A program made the translations under genes and the position numbers. A model generated the notes under the pieces. That model did not search any database and was not told the origin of the DNA. It saw only the letters and a list, made by a program, of their open reading frames with translations. From positions 1,623,501 to 1,687,500 of the forward strand of contig NC_015945.1 in assembly GCF_000224085.1 (NCBI RefSeq): DNA of 64,000 bases. The letters are read 5' to 3'. Source of the stretch: Allomuricauda ruestringensis DSM 13258. Its GTDB lineage: Bacteria; Bacteroidota; Bacteroidia; Flavobacteriales; Flavobacteriaceae. How positions within the stretch are numbered: position 1 is the stretch's first letter; each line of letters begins with the position of its first letter. Below, piece by piece: positions 33,331 through 41,201 of this stretch.

Positions 33331-34088
33331 GAAAATCGATATTATTCGTAGCCCTTGCCATTGCTTTTGCATGTAAGGACAAATCAAAAGAGAACAAACA
33401 GGAAGTTGATTCTGACCCAATGGCTGGCATGGAAACTGAAACTCCTGAAGAGCCAAAGCCATCGTGGGATATTCTATTCGATGGAACCAGTTTTGACGGT
33501 TGGCACATGTACAATGGAGGAGAAGTTACCGAACCTTGGAAACTTGAAGATGGCGCCATGGTTTTTTATCCGCCAGAGGAGCGGCCCGAAGGTGCCAACT
33601 ATAACTTGGTGACGGATGAAGAGTTTACCGATTTTGTGCTTACCATGGATTGGAAAATTGCCGAAGGCGGAAACAGCGGTTTCTTTTGGGGAGTGAAAGA
33701 AGATGAAAAATACGGACAACCTTACTTAACCGGACCAGAAATACAGGTTTTGGACGATGAAAGACATCCTGATGCACAAAATGGGGAAGACCGATTGGCA
33801 GGTTCTTTGTACGATATAATCCCTCCATCGGAAAATGTGGTGAAGCCTGCAGGGGAATGGAATTCCGTGGAATTGATGATCAATCACAAAACCAACCAAG
33901 GCCATGTTGTTTTGAATGGGACCAAGATAGTTGAGTTTCCAGTGCAAGGCCCAGAATGGGATGAGCTGGTGGCCAATTCAAAATTTGCAGATTGGGAGGA
34001 TTTTGCAGCCTTTAAAACAGGTAAAATTGGATTACAAGACCATGGAGATGTGGTAGCCTTTAGAAATATCAAAATAAAAGAACTTTAA
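33327..34088 (+). CDS. DUF1080 (3-keto-disaccharide hydrolase family) lipoprotein
   Basis: A 253-residue protein of the family PF06439, named 3-keto-disaccharide hydrolase from its link with keto-trehalose metabolism. A signal with lipobox (VALAIAFACKDK, Cys16) predicts surface or periplasmic lipid anchoring. The concanavalin-like beta-sandwich is marked by LFDGTSFDGWHMYNGG, the EGGNSGFFWGV loop, GPEIQVLDDERHPDA, and the closing GKIGLQDHGDVVAFRNIKIKEL. The overlap ATGA with the TIM barrel upstream and the 1-base gap before the next DUF1080 gene show one operon. It is likely to cleave or hydrate an oxidised sugar, by family and context only. Confidence 0.9.
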   Translation: MRKSILFVALAIAFACKDKSKENKQEVDSDPMAGMETETPEEPKPSWDILFDGTSFDGWHMYNGGEVTEPWKLEDGAMVFYPPEERPEGANYNLVTDEEFTDFVLTMDWKIAEGGNSGFFWGVKEDEKYGQPYLTGPEIQVLDDERHPDAQNGEDRLAGSLYDIIPPSENVVKPAGEWNSVELMINHKTNQGHVVLNGTKIVEFPVQGPEWDELVANSKFADWEDFAAFKTGKIGLQDHGDVVAFRNIKIKEL

Positions 34089-34089
34089 A

Positions 34090-34845
34090 ATGAATAGAAT
34101 CAAGATTGCCCTTATGTTGCTGACATTTTCAATAGGGCTGTTCACATTTGGGCAAGAAGTAGAACCAACTACGCCAGAAGAAACCGAATTTTATAAACCC
34201 GTACCACCAAAAGTGACCCCTGGCGAAGATGGAGCCCCACCAAGTGATGCCATTGTACTTTTTGATGGCACCTCCTTGGACAAGTGGATCAGTTCTGTAG
34301 ACAGTACCGCCGCCAAATGGACTTTGAACAAGGATGGTAGCATGACGGTGAACGATAGGACAGGAGACATTCAGACCAAGCAAAACTTTGGAAGTATCCA
34401 GCTCCATATCGAATGGAAATCACCCGCAGAAGTACAACGCGATGGTCAAAACAGAGGTAATAGTGGCGTATTTTTAAATGGTTTGTATGAAGTCCAAGTA
34501 CTGGACAACAACGATAACGACACTTACGTCAACGGTCAAGTAGGTTCTATTTACAAACAACATGTGCCTTTGGCCATGGCATCTGTACCTACAGGAGAAT
34601 GGAACACCTACGATATAATTTACCATGCTCCCGAGTTTGAGAAGGGGCAAAAAGTGAAATCTGGAACCTTAACGGTAATCCACAATGGTGTGTTGATTCA
34701 AGATCATGTGGAGATAAAAGGAACCACCCCTTACATTGGTTGGCCCAAAAACCCACCACACGGCAAAGGGCCACTTAGGCTTCAAGATCATGGCGACAAC
34801 AGCAGGGTCAGTTATAGAAATATTTGGGTGAGGGAGCTGGATTAG
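34090..34845 (+). CDS. DUF1080 (3-keto-disaccharide hydrolase family) secreted protein
   Basis: A second, diverged PF06439 member of 251 residues immediately after the first. It has a signal peptidase I sequence (MNRIKIALMLLTFSIGLFTF then GQEVEP) rather than a lipobox. The family landmarks are LFDGTSLDKWISSVD, RGNSGVFLNGLYEVQVLDN, KSGTLTVIHNGVLIQDHVE and PLRLQDHGDNSRVSYRNIWV. Two adjacent copies with different export signals suggest a division of labour, for example one anchored and one free in the periplasm. The reaction and substrate are not established. A short GGGAGCT/AGCTCCC hairpin covers the stop codon. Confidence 0.9.
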   Translation: MNRIKIALMLLTFSIGLFTFGQEVEPTTPEETEFYKPVPPKVTPGEDGAPPSDAIVLFDGTSLDKWISSVDSTAAKWTLNKDGSMTVNDRTGDIQTKQNFGSIQLHIEWKSPAEVQRDGQNRGNSGVFLNGLYEVQVLDNNDNDTYVNGQVGSIYKQHVPLAMASVPTGEWNTYDIIYHAPEFEKGQKVKSGTLTVIHNGVLIQDHVEIKGTTPYIGWPKNPPHGKGPLRLQDHGDNSRVSYRNIWVRELD

Positions 34846-34850
34846 CTCCC
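34832..34850 (+). terminator. Weak hairpin over the operon end
   Basis: GGGAGCT-GGATT-AGCTCCC forms a 7-bp stem that includes the TAG stop of the second DUF1080 gene. The following TTATTACTATTTT is only a weak T run, so termination is plausible but not certain. Confidence 0.4.
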
Positions 34851-34902
34851 TTATTACTATTTTACTGATACAGAATCTCCAAGAGCCAAAACCTATTTTG
34901 GT

Positions 34903-34910
34903 TACCTTTG
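34903..34910 (+). promoter_or_regulatory. -7 box for yicC-gmk-nadD
   Basis: TACCTTTG matches TAnnTTTG and is 20 bases upstream of the yicC ATG at 34931. No clear -33 TTTG is visible, so the match is partial. Confidence 0.45.
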
Positions 34911-34930
34911 GCAAAATTTATCATTTATAT

Positions 34931-35788
34931 ATGATTCAATCCATGACAGGCTATGGGAAGCATGTAGTTCAGCTTCCTTCCAAAAAAATAACCATTGAGC
35001 TCAAATCGCTCAACAGCAAGAGTTTGGATATCAATGCCAGACTTCCCCAATTCTATAGGGAAAAGGAACTGGAATTGCGCAAAATGATCGCTGGCGCCTT
35101 GAACAGGGGCAAGGTAGACTTTAACCTTTATGTTGAAATTACGGGAGAGGAAACTACAGCAGAGGTCAACAAAGGTGTGGTAAAGAATTATATGGAACAA
35201 TTGGCCGATATTGTCAAGGGCGACGATATAAAATTGATGGAAATGGCATTGCGCATGCCCGATACCCTCAAAACCGATAAGGACGATATTGACGAAGAGG
35301 AGTACAAGGCCATAATAGAAGCCATGGACGAAGCCCTTTCCAAAATTGTTGAGTTCCGAAATGAAGAAGGAAAGGTGCTGGAAGCCGATTTTGTGGCCAG
35401 GTTGAAGAATTTAAACGAACTTTTGGAAGCCGTGAAAGCCATGGACCCTGAGCGCTTGGGAACGGTAAGGGAGCGATTGGACAAAGCGGTGGCCGACCTT
35501 AAAGTGGAATTGGATGCCAATAGATTTGAACAGGAACTGATCTATTATCTTGAGAAGTACGACATCACCGAAGAAAAGGTTCGTTTGGCCAACCACCTTA
35601 AATATTTTGAGACCACCTTAAATTCCGATGACTCCAATGGCAAAAAATTAGGTTTCATTTCCCAAGAAATAGGGAGAGAGATCAATACCATTGGTTCCAA
35701 GGCCAATTATGCGCCCATGCAACAATTGGTGGTACAGATGAAGGATGAATTGGAAAAAATAAAGGAACAAATGCTCAATGTGTTATGA
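34931..35788 (+). CDS. yicC: YicC family endoribonuclease/stress protein
   Basis: A 285-residue protein with the YicC N-terminal (IQSMTGYGK, residues 2-10) and DUF1732 C-terminal (GREINTIGSKA) parts; YicC of E. coli is an endoribonuclease that takes part in small-RNA turnover. The open frame starts at 34898, but the ATG at 34931 gives the universal MIQSMTGYG start. It overlaps gmk by 4 bases. yicC, gmk and nadD in this order is a long-conserved arrangement in Bacteroidota. Cytoplasmic. The C-terminal LEKIKEQMLNVL is typical. Confidence 0.93.
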   Translation: MIQSMTGYGKHVVQLPSKKITIELKSLNSKSLDINARLPQFYREKELELRKMIAGALNRGKVDFNLYVEITGEETTAEVNKGVVKNYMEQLADIVKGDDIKLMEMALRMPDTLKTDKDDIDEEEYKAIIEAMDEALSKIVEFRNEEGKVLEADFVARLKNLNELLEAVKAMDPERLGTVRERLDKAVADLKVELDANRFEQELIYYLEKYDITEEKVRLANHLKYFETTLNSDDSNGKKLGFISQEIGREINTIGSKANYAPMQQLVVQMKDELEKIKEQMLNVL

Positions 35789-36381
35789 CAGAAGGCGGTA
35801 AACTTATCATTTTCTCGGCACCCTCAGGCAGTGGTAAAACCACGATTGTGAAGCATCTATTGGATCAACTAGAACTGAACTTGGCATTTTCCATATCGGC
35901 AACATCCCGCCCTCGAAGGGGAAAGGAAAAGAATGGGGTCAACTACTATTTTATGTCGGTTTCCCAATTTAAAAGGCACATCAAAGACGGTGATTTTTTG
36001 GAATGGGAAGAAGTGTACCGGGATAATTTTTATGGTACTCTTAAAAGTGAAGTAGAGCGTCTTTGGGCCGAAGGGAAAAACGTGATTTTTGATATTGATG
36101 TTTCTGGCGGACTTAGAATTAAAAAGAAGTTTCCGGAGAAAACATTGGCCGTTTTTGTAAAACCTCCCAGTGTTGATGAACTTAAAATCAGACTGAAAAA
36201 AAGAAGTACCGAAAGCGATGATAAAATCAATATGCGGATTGCCAAGGCATCCGTGGAGCTGGCCACAGCCCCTCAGTTTGATAAAATCATCAAGAACTAC
36301 GACCTCGATGTTGCTCTTAATGAGGCCCATAGATTGGTCGCCGAATTTGTTGGGGCCGAGATGCCCCCTAAAGAAGATTAG
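35785..36381 (+). CDS. gmk: Guanylate kinase
   Basis: Phosphorylates GMP to GDP with ATP, an essential step in guanine nucleotide supply. The P-loop is IIFSAPSGSGKTTI (about 8-21), the GMP-binding part is SATSRPRRGKEKNGVNYYF, and the lid arginines are in IRLKKRSTES. At 198 residues it has the usual length. Its ATG overlaps the yicC stop (ATGA), and nadD follows 3 bases on, so the three genes form one operon. Confidence 0.96.
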   Translation: MTEGGKLIIFSAPSGSGKTTIVKHLLDQLELNLAFSISATSRPRRGKEKNGVNYYFMSVSQFKRHIKDGDFLEWEEVYRDNFYGTLKSEVERLWAEGKNVIFDIDVSGGLRIKKKFPEKTLAVFVKPPSVDELKIRLKKRSTESDDKINMRIAKASVELATAPQFDKIIKNYDLDVALNEAHRLVAEFVGAEMPPKED

Positions 36382-36384
36382 AAC

Positions 36385-36969
36385 ATGAAAAAGGTAGGGC
36401 TCTTTTTTGGGACCTTTAACCCTATACACATAGGCCATTTGGTCTTGGCGAACCATCTGGTGGAATTTTCCGATCTGGATGAGGTTTGGTTCGTAATAAC
36501 GCCACAAAGCCCGTTTAAGGTGAAGCAATCCCTTTTGGACAACAACCATCGCTATCAAATGGTGTTCGAAGCGGTTCAGGATTATCCGAAGCTAAAACCC
36601 AGTAAAATAGAGTTTGATCTTCCCCAGCCCAATTATACCACCAATACCCTGGCCCATTTGGATGACAAATACGGAAAAGACCATCAATTTTCACTGATTA
36701 TGGGGGAGGACAATCTAAAAAGCTTCCATAAATGGAAGAACTACGAGGCTATTTTGGAACATTATTCCATTTATGTGTATCCTAGGGTATCGGACGGTAA
36801 GATAGAGCATCAATTTAAGGGACACCCAAAAATTACCAAGGTGGATGCGCCCATCATGGAAATATCATCGACTTTTATCCGCAAAGCACACAAAGCAGGT
36901 AAAAATGTTCGTCCCATGCTCCCGCATTCCGTTTGGAAATATATGGATGAAATGAATTTTTACAGATAG
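36385..36969 (+). CDS. nadD: Nicotinate-nucleotide adenylyltransferase
   Basis: Makes deamido-NAD from nicotinate mononucleotide and ATP. The nucleotidyltransferase signature GTFNPIHIGHLVLA (about 9-22) and the C-terminal ISSTFIRKAHKAG are both intact. The 194-residue length is normal. It is the last gene of the yicC-gmk-nadD operon, with a 3-base gap after gmk. The convergent GH130-like gene ends two bases after its stop. Confidence 0.95.
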   Translation: MKKVGLFFGTFNPIHIGHLVLANHLVEFSDLDEVWFVITPQSPFKVKQSLLDNNHRYQMVFEAVQDYPKLKPSKIEFDLPQPNYTTNTLAHLDDKYGKDHQFSLIMGEDNLKSFHKWKNYEAILEHYSIYVYPRVSDGKIEHQFKGHPKITKVDAPIMEISSTFIRKAHKAGKNVRPMLPHSVWKYMDEMNFYR

Positions 36970-36971
36970 CG

Positions 36972-38078
36972 CTATTTTCTTGCGGTAACCACCCCTACCA
37001 TGCTATCTGCCGTTCCGTAATACAGATACCAAACATTTTTGAAGAGTACCAAGCCCTCCAGAAAGGTAGTACCATCTTTATATTGGCCTGATTTTTCAAA
37101 AGGCAATTCGGGTTTTATAAAAGGTTTCTCGGTACGGTCCAACAGCTTCCAAGGTTCTTGGGCATCAAAAAGGGCCTGCCCTCCTGTATAAATTCGATTT
37201 CCGAGTTCCTTTACTCCAATATTTTGTGAATTCCCTGCATTGTAGAGCACCACAATGCCATTATTCGTTAGTAGTGGAGGTGGACCTGCTTCCACTAGCC
37301 AAGAATCGAAATAACCGGGCCTAGGGCTTAAAACGGGTGCCAGTTTGCCTTCGTAGGTTTCCACGGGCTCCCAATCTATCATATTGGTTGATGTGGCCAG
37401 CCAAATATGGGGCACACCATAGTACATCCAATATTTACCATCAATCTTTGCAGCAACCAGTTTACCATCCTTAAGTGCTGTTACAATGGCTCCCGATTTG
37501 GTTTCTTTTTCGTGGTAAATACCGTTCTTATAGTTTTGGAATACTGGTCCATGCTTTTCCCAATGCACTAAATCTTTTGAGGTGGCAACGGCAAGCTTGG
37601 GGACTTTACGGTTCCATTGTGTATAGGTAAGAACATACAATCCATCTTCTGTCTCAACTATGCGTGGGTCTTCAATACCGCCTGGCCATTCATTGATTTT
37701 TTGATTGTCGTTTTTTGGGTAAAATACAGGTTGTGGCCATTTGTTGTAGGAAGTACCATCCGCCGAAGTGGCCATTCCGATTCGTGAACGATGTCCCCCG
37801 ATTTCCTTTTCCCCTAATTTTTCTTCAGCCCGATAAAGAACATAGATAGAATCGCTTGTGGTAATCGCGGCGGGGTTAAATGTAGCCATGGATTCCCAAT
37901 GCACAATAGTTTGTGTTATAGGACTTTTAAAGGTTGAAGCACTATCTTTCTGTAAAATAGGTTGGGCATTTTCCGGACGTTCAAATGGGCCCAACATCCA
38001 ATCTTTTTCTTTGGTTTGGGAAAATGTGTTGGTTTGGGAAAGTAAAAGAACGAATAGAAATAAAAATGTCTTTTTCAT
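36972..38078 (-). CDS. GH130-like secreted five-bladed beta-propeller glycosidase
   Basis: A protein of about 368 residues with a signal peptide (MKKTFLFLFVLLLSQTNTFS). The fold is a five-bladed propeller as in GH130 and GH43. The conserved GH130 stretch is WPGGIEDPRIVETEDGLYVL, and WESMATFNPAAI, HRSRIGMATSADG and VALSTSKDL-type strands (here AVATSKDLVHWEKHGPVF) follow. GH130 enzymes phosphorolyse or hydrolyse beta-mannosides. The start is the ATG at 38078; a TTG at 38081 is unlikely. It is followed upstream by a DUF6503-like gene, 5 bases away. The target glycan is unknown. Confidence 0.85.
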   Translation of the reverse strand: MKKTFLFLFVLLLSQTNTFSQTKEKDWMLGPFERPENAQPILQKDSASTFKSPITQTIVHWESMATFNPAAITTSDSIYVLYRAEEKLGEKEIGGHRSRIGMATSADGTSYNKWPQPVFYPKNDNQKINEWPGGIEDPRIVETEDGLYVLTYTQWNRKVPKLAVATSKDLVHWEKHGPVFQNYKNGIYHEKETKSGAIVTALKDGKLVAAKIDGKYWMYYGVPHIWLATSTNMIDWEPVETYEGKLAPVLSPRPGYFDSWLVEAGPPPLLTNNGIVVLYNAGNSQNIGVKELGNRIYTGGQALFDAQEPWKLLDRTEKPFIKPELPFEKSGQYKDGTTFLEGLVLFKNVWYLYYGTADSMVGVVTARK

Positions 38079-38083
38079 CAAGT

Positions 38084-38800
38084 TTAAATTTTTTCCAAAG
38101 TATCTGTTCCTAAGTATTTATCGTCCTTATTCAGGTACCAAGCTCTTGTCTTGGGCATTTTTATCCCGTTGATTTCCTCTAATCCATTCAAAAGTATGTA
38201 TTCACCATCATTTTTACTTTCATCATGGTAAAATTGATATACTTCCATGGCGTAGGTAGTTGGGTCAAAATAAAAATACCATGTATCGGTGCCGACTTCA
38301 GCATCGTAGGTAACTTTTAAAACCACATACTTTTTGCCCTTGAATGTCTTATTGTAAAGTTTGGGATCCAAGTGTGTACCAGGGTCGTTCAACTTCATTG
38401 GGAGGCCGTACAAGTATGTGTAGTAATCTTTCATGAAGTTGCCGCGTTCACAATTCAATCTGAATTTTTCAGCTTCTTCCTCAGAAATATCATTACTTCC
38501 ATTTAAGGTAATTTCACAAGAATCCTTGTTTATTTTATACAAATAGGAATTGCCATCTTGTTCCACATCCAACGTAAATTCCTGTTGGGGAAAATCCACT
38601 GCGATGGTACTTGTACGCAATGGACGGTCCGGGGTTTCCATAACCACCTTAAATGTGGTATTTAAGCTTTCCCAATTGCCATTAGGGTCGTGAAACGCAA
38701 TGGCCTTTTGCAAAACCTCTTCTGCGGAGGGCGATTGGGCTTGAACGGGAGCAATGGATATAAACCCCAGTGTTAGGAACATAAAACAATATCTTACCAT
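38084..38800 (-). CDS. DUF6503-like secreted protein
   Basis: A 238-residue exported protein with signal MVRYCFMFLTLGFISIAPVQ then AQSPSAEEVLQKAI. The chain is beta-rich and has a lipoprotein-carrier (LolA)-like flavour: LNTTFKVVMETPDRPLR, TIAVDFPQQEFTLDVEQDGN, VVLKVTYDAEVGTDTWYFYF and ILLNGLEEINGIKMPKTRAW. I place it near DUF6503 from memory of the pattern, with moderate certainty. Its function is unknown. The 5-base gap suggests co-transcription with the GH130-like gene downstream. Confidence 0.72.
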   Translation of the reverse strand: MVRYCFMFLTLGFISIAPVQAQSPSAEEVLQKAIAFHDPNGNWESLNTTFKVVMETPDRPLRTSTIAVDFPQQEFTLDVEQDGNSYLYKINKDSCEITLNGSNDISEEEAEKFRLNCERGNFMKDYYTYLYGLPMKLNDPGTHLDPKLYNKTFKGKKYVVLKVTYDAEVGTDTWYFYFDPTTYAMEVYQFYHDESKNDGEYILLNGLEEINGIKMPKTRAWYLNKDDKYLGTDTLEKI

Positions 38801-38834
38801 ATCAAAAAATTAGATGATAGGAAAGATACCGATT

Positions 38835-41129
38835 TTATTTCATCTCAATTGTAGCAGGTTCAACAGTACTATCATGTTCACGATAGTACTGCTCCAAAAG
38901 GTTCATCATTGCAGTAATTAAATCCCTTGTTTCAAGCAAAAGAGAGAAGTAAAGCGTCGTATTTTTGGGGCTGGATTCCTCTGTCCTTGTCCTAGAGACT
39001 TGGATGTCAATTTTTTGTGATACCAAATCATACAGCTCTTGTTTGGAGTCCAAAATGACACCTATTTGCTCAAAGGATCGTTCTTCAAATGCTTTTTGAG
39101 TACCATTGAAAATTTCTTCCAACTTATGGTCAATCTCCTTTAGCTCTTTTATTTGGTTGTATTTTAATTTTTTGTGATTGTTGTTGACATGGTTGTAGCT
39201 AACCTTCCCAATATATTCCAAGGATTGTGACATATCGGTTAAGTACCCCATAATATTGATGTAAAAATTACTGGCACCAATATGGGCTTCCTCCAAGTTT
39301 TTGATAAAATAGAAGGTATGTTCCCTTAGATCTTCTATTTCCAGTGCAAGCTTTTTACCCTGTTTCTTGTTCTTTTTTAATGAGTCCAGTGCTTGTTTGG
39401 CAAGCCCGTTGATGGAGTTGGTATAGATTTTATTGCTTCGCTTTATTACATTGGCAATATTGGCGGCACTCTCTTCTATAACTCCTTGGATGGAACTGCT
39501 CTCAGCTCTTCTTAAGCGATCCTCAACCTTTATTTCCTTTGATTTTTTGTTATAGGAAATATAGTTTCTTACCAAAAGGAGAACAGCGGCGAACAATAGT
39601 ATGGAGATGGCAGCTCCTTTTCCAAAGCTTATAAGTGCCAAAATTACTCCAGAGGCCAAGAAAGCAATGATAGCGGTACTGAACCAGCCAGCAATTACGT
39701 TGAGTACGCCAGCTACACGATATACGGCACTTTCTGCTCCCCACGCCCTATCGGCCAAAGAAGTACCCATAGCCACCATAAAGGTTACATAAGTGGTGGA
39801 TAGCGGCAATTTGTAAGATGTGGCAATCGAAATCAGGATACCGGCAACCATCAAGTTTACGGATGCTCTGATCATATCAAAAGCAGGTAGTTGAAGTACT
39901 TTGTCCTTTGAAAGATTTACGGTAGGTTTTTCGAAACGCTTATCAATTTTATTCTGTATAGATTTTGGTACCACTGCGGATGCCCAAGTGGATAAACCTA
40001 TGGAAATCCTTACTAACCCCCTGGATAAAAAATTGGGCTGAAACTTTTCTTTGGCCTCACCCTCACGGGATAGGTTTATCTCGGTATCGGCCACGTATCT
40101 TGCTTTTTTGGACAACCAAAGTGTTACCACCATAATCATTCCAGATAGGAACAATAGTATTGTCGGGGTTTCGACTTTAGTGGCCAAGATTCCCATGCTA
40201 AATTCAGAGGCTGGGATTCCAGAACCAACCCATGCTTGGTATGATTGCCATGCCGCGATAGGTACACCGATAAAGTTAACAAGGTCGTTTCCGGCAAAAG
40301 CTAGGGCCAGGGCAAAAGTTCCCACTCCAATGATCACTTTGTACATATTGACTTTAGCAAACTGGATAAGTAAATAGGATAAAAGGGCCCAAAAGGCAAA
40401 GTTGATCAATGCTACCTTGTAAATTTCGGTCTCTAAAAAGTCTTTGATCGTGACACCTCCAATAAAACCATAGGTTTGATCGGCAAAAGGAGTTCCTTTT
40501 ATACCTTTCAATAATATAAAATAGGATATCGCCGATAGGGCTATTCCAGCAAAAATAGCTCCGACCCACTTTGCTTTTTTCTGAAAATGATAGGATAACA
40601 ATACCCTTGATACCCATTGTACAAAGGCACCAATGGTAAAAGCTATTACTACTGAGGATAGTATGCCAATGATTATCTCGATGGCCTTGTCGGTGTTGAT
40701 ATAATTGACAACATCGGAGAAACTACCGTTTACATCCGCTATTTTTAATATGGCCATGGCAACGGCCGCACCCAACAGGTTAAAAACTATGGAAACTGTA
40801 GTGGATGTGGGCATTCCCAAGGTGTTGAAGAAATCCAGCAACAGAATGTCCGTTATCATCACGGCCATAAAAATGAACATGATTTCGTCAAAGTAAAACT
40901 CGCCAGGGTTAAATATACCTTTCCTGGCAACTTCCATAAGACCGCTTGAGAAAATGGCACCAAATGCAATTCCCAAGCTGGCAACAATCATAATGGTCTT
41001 AAATGAAATGGCCTTGGAGCCTATAGCAGAATTAAGAAAGTTAACTGCATCATTGCTTACACCAACAACAAGGTCTGCTATAGCTAAAATGCCCAAAGCG
41101 ACCAGAATTAAAAAATAAATGTTGTCCAT
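38835..41129 (-). CDS. Inorganic phosphate transporter (PitA type) fused to a PhoU-like domain
   Basis: A 764-residue low-affinity phosphate:proton or metal-phosphate symporter. The two Pit half-signatures are GVSNDAVNFLNSAIGSKA and GNDLVNFIGVPIAAWQS, with LGMPTSTTVS and LPLSTTYVTFMVAMGTS as repeat partners. The last 220 residues (about 545-764) are soluble, helical and PhoU/DUF47-like (VKYNQIKELKEIDHKLEEI-type heptads). This PitA-DUF47 fusion is common in Bacteroidota and may let phosphate status gate the carrier. It is followed by a porin 72 bases upstream in the same direction. Inner membrane. Phosphate rather than sulfate use is inferred from the family. Confidence 0.92.
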   Translation of the reverse strand: MDNIYFLILVALGILAIADLVVGVSNDAVNFLNSAIGSKAISFKTIMIVASLGIAFGAIFSSGLMEVARKGIFNPGEFYFDEIMFIFMAVMITDILLLDFFNTLGMPTSTTVSIVFNLLGAAVAMAILKIADVNGSFSDVVNYINTDKAIEIIIGILSSVVIAFTIGAFVQWVSRVLLSYHFQKKAKWVGAIFAGIALSAISYFILLKGIKGTPFADQTYGFIGGVTIKDFLETEIYKVALINFAFWALLSYLLIQFAKVNMYKVIIGVGTFALALAFAGNDLVNFIGVPIAAWQSYQAWVGSGIPASEFSMGILATKVETPTILLFLSGMIMVVTLWLSKKARYVADTEINLSREGEAKEKFQPNFLSRGLVRISIGLSTWASAVVPKSIQNKIDKRFEKPTVNLSKDKVLQLPAFDMIRASVNLMVAGILISIATSYKLPLSTTYVTFMVAMGTSLADRAWGAESAVYRVAGVLNVIAGWFSTAIIAFLASGVILALISFGKGAAISILLFAAVLLLVRNYISYNKKSKEIKVEDRLRRAESSSIQGVIEESAANIANVIKRSNKIYTNSINGLAKQALDSLKKNKKQGKKLALEIEDLREHTFYFIKNLEEAHIGASNFYINIMGYLTDMSQSLEYIGKVSYNHVNNNHKKLKYNQIKELKEIDHKLEEIFNGTQKAFEERSFEQIGVILDSKQELYDLVSQKIDIQVSRTRTEESSPKNTTLYFSLLLETRDLITAMMNLLEQYYREHDSTVEPATIEMK

Positions 41130-41201
41130 AATTAAAATTCAGAAAAATTTTTCAAATATCCAGAGAAATGACCTTTTATTAAGTTATGTTAAGGTTATTT
41201 T

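Noticed and set aside
35869..36558. 229-codon minus-strand frame over gmk and nadD
   Set aside because: Both gmk and nadD have full catalytic motifs on the plus strand, so this is a mirror frame.
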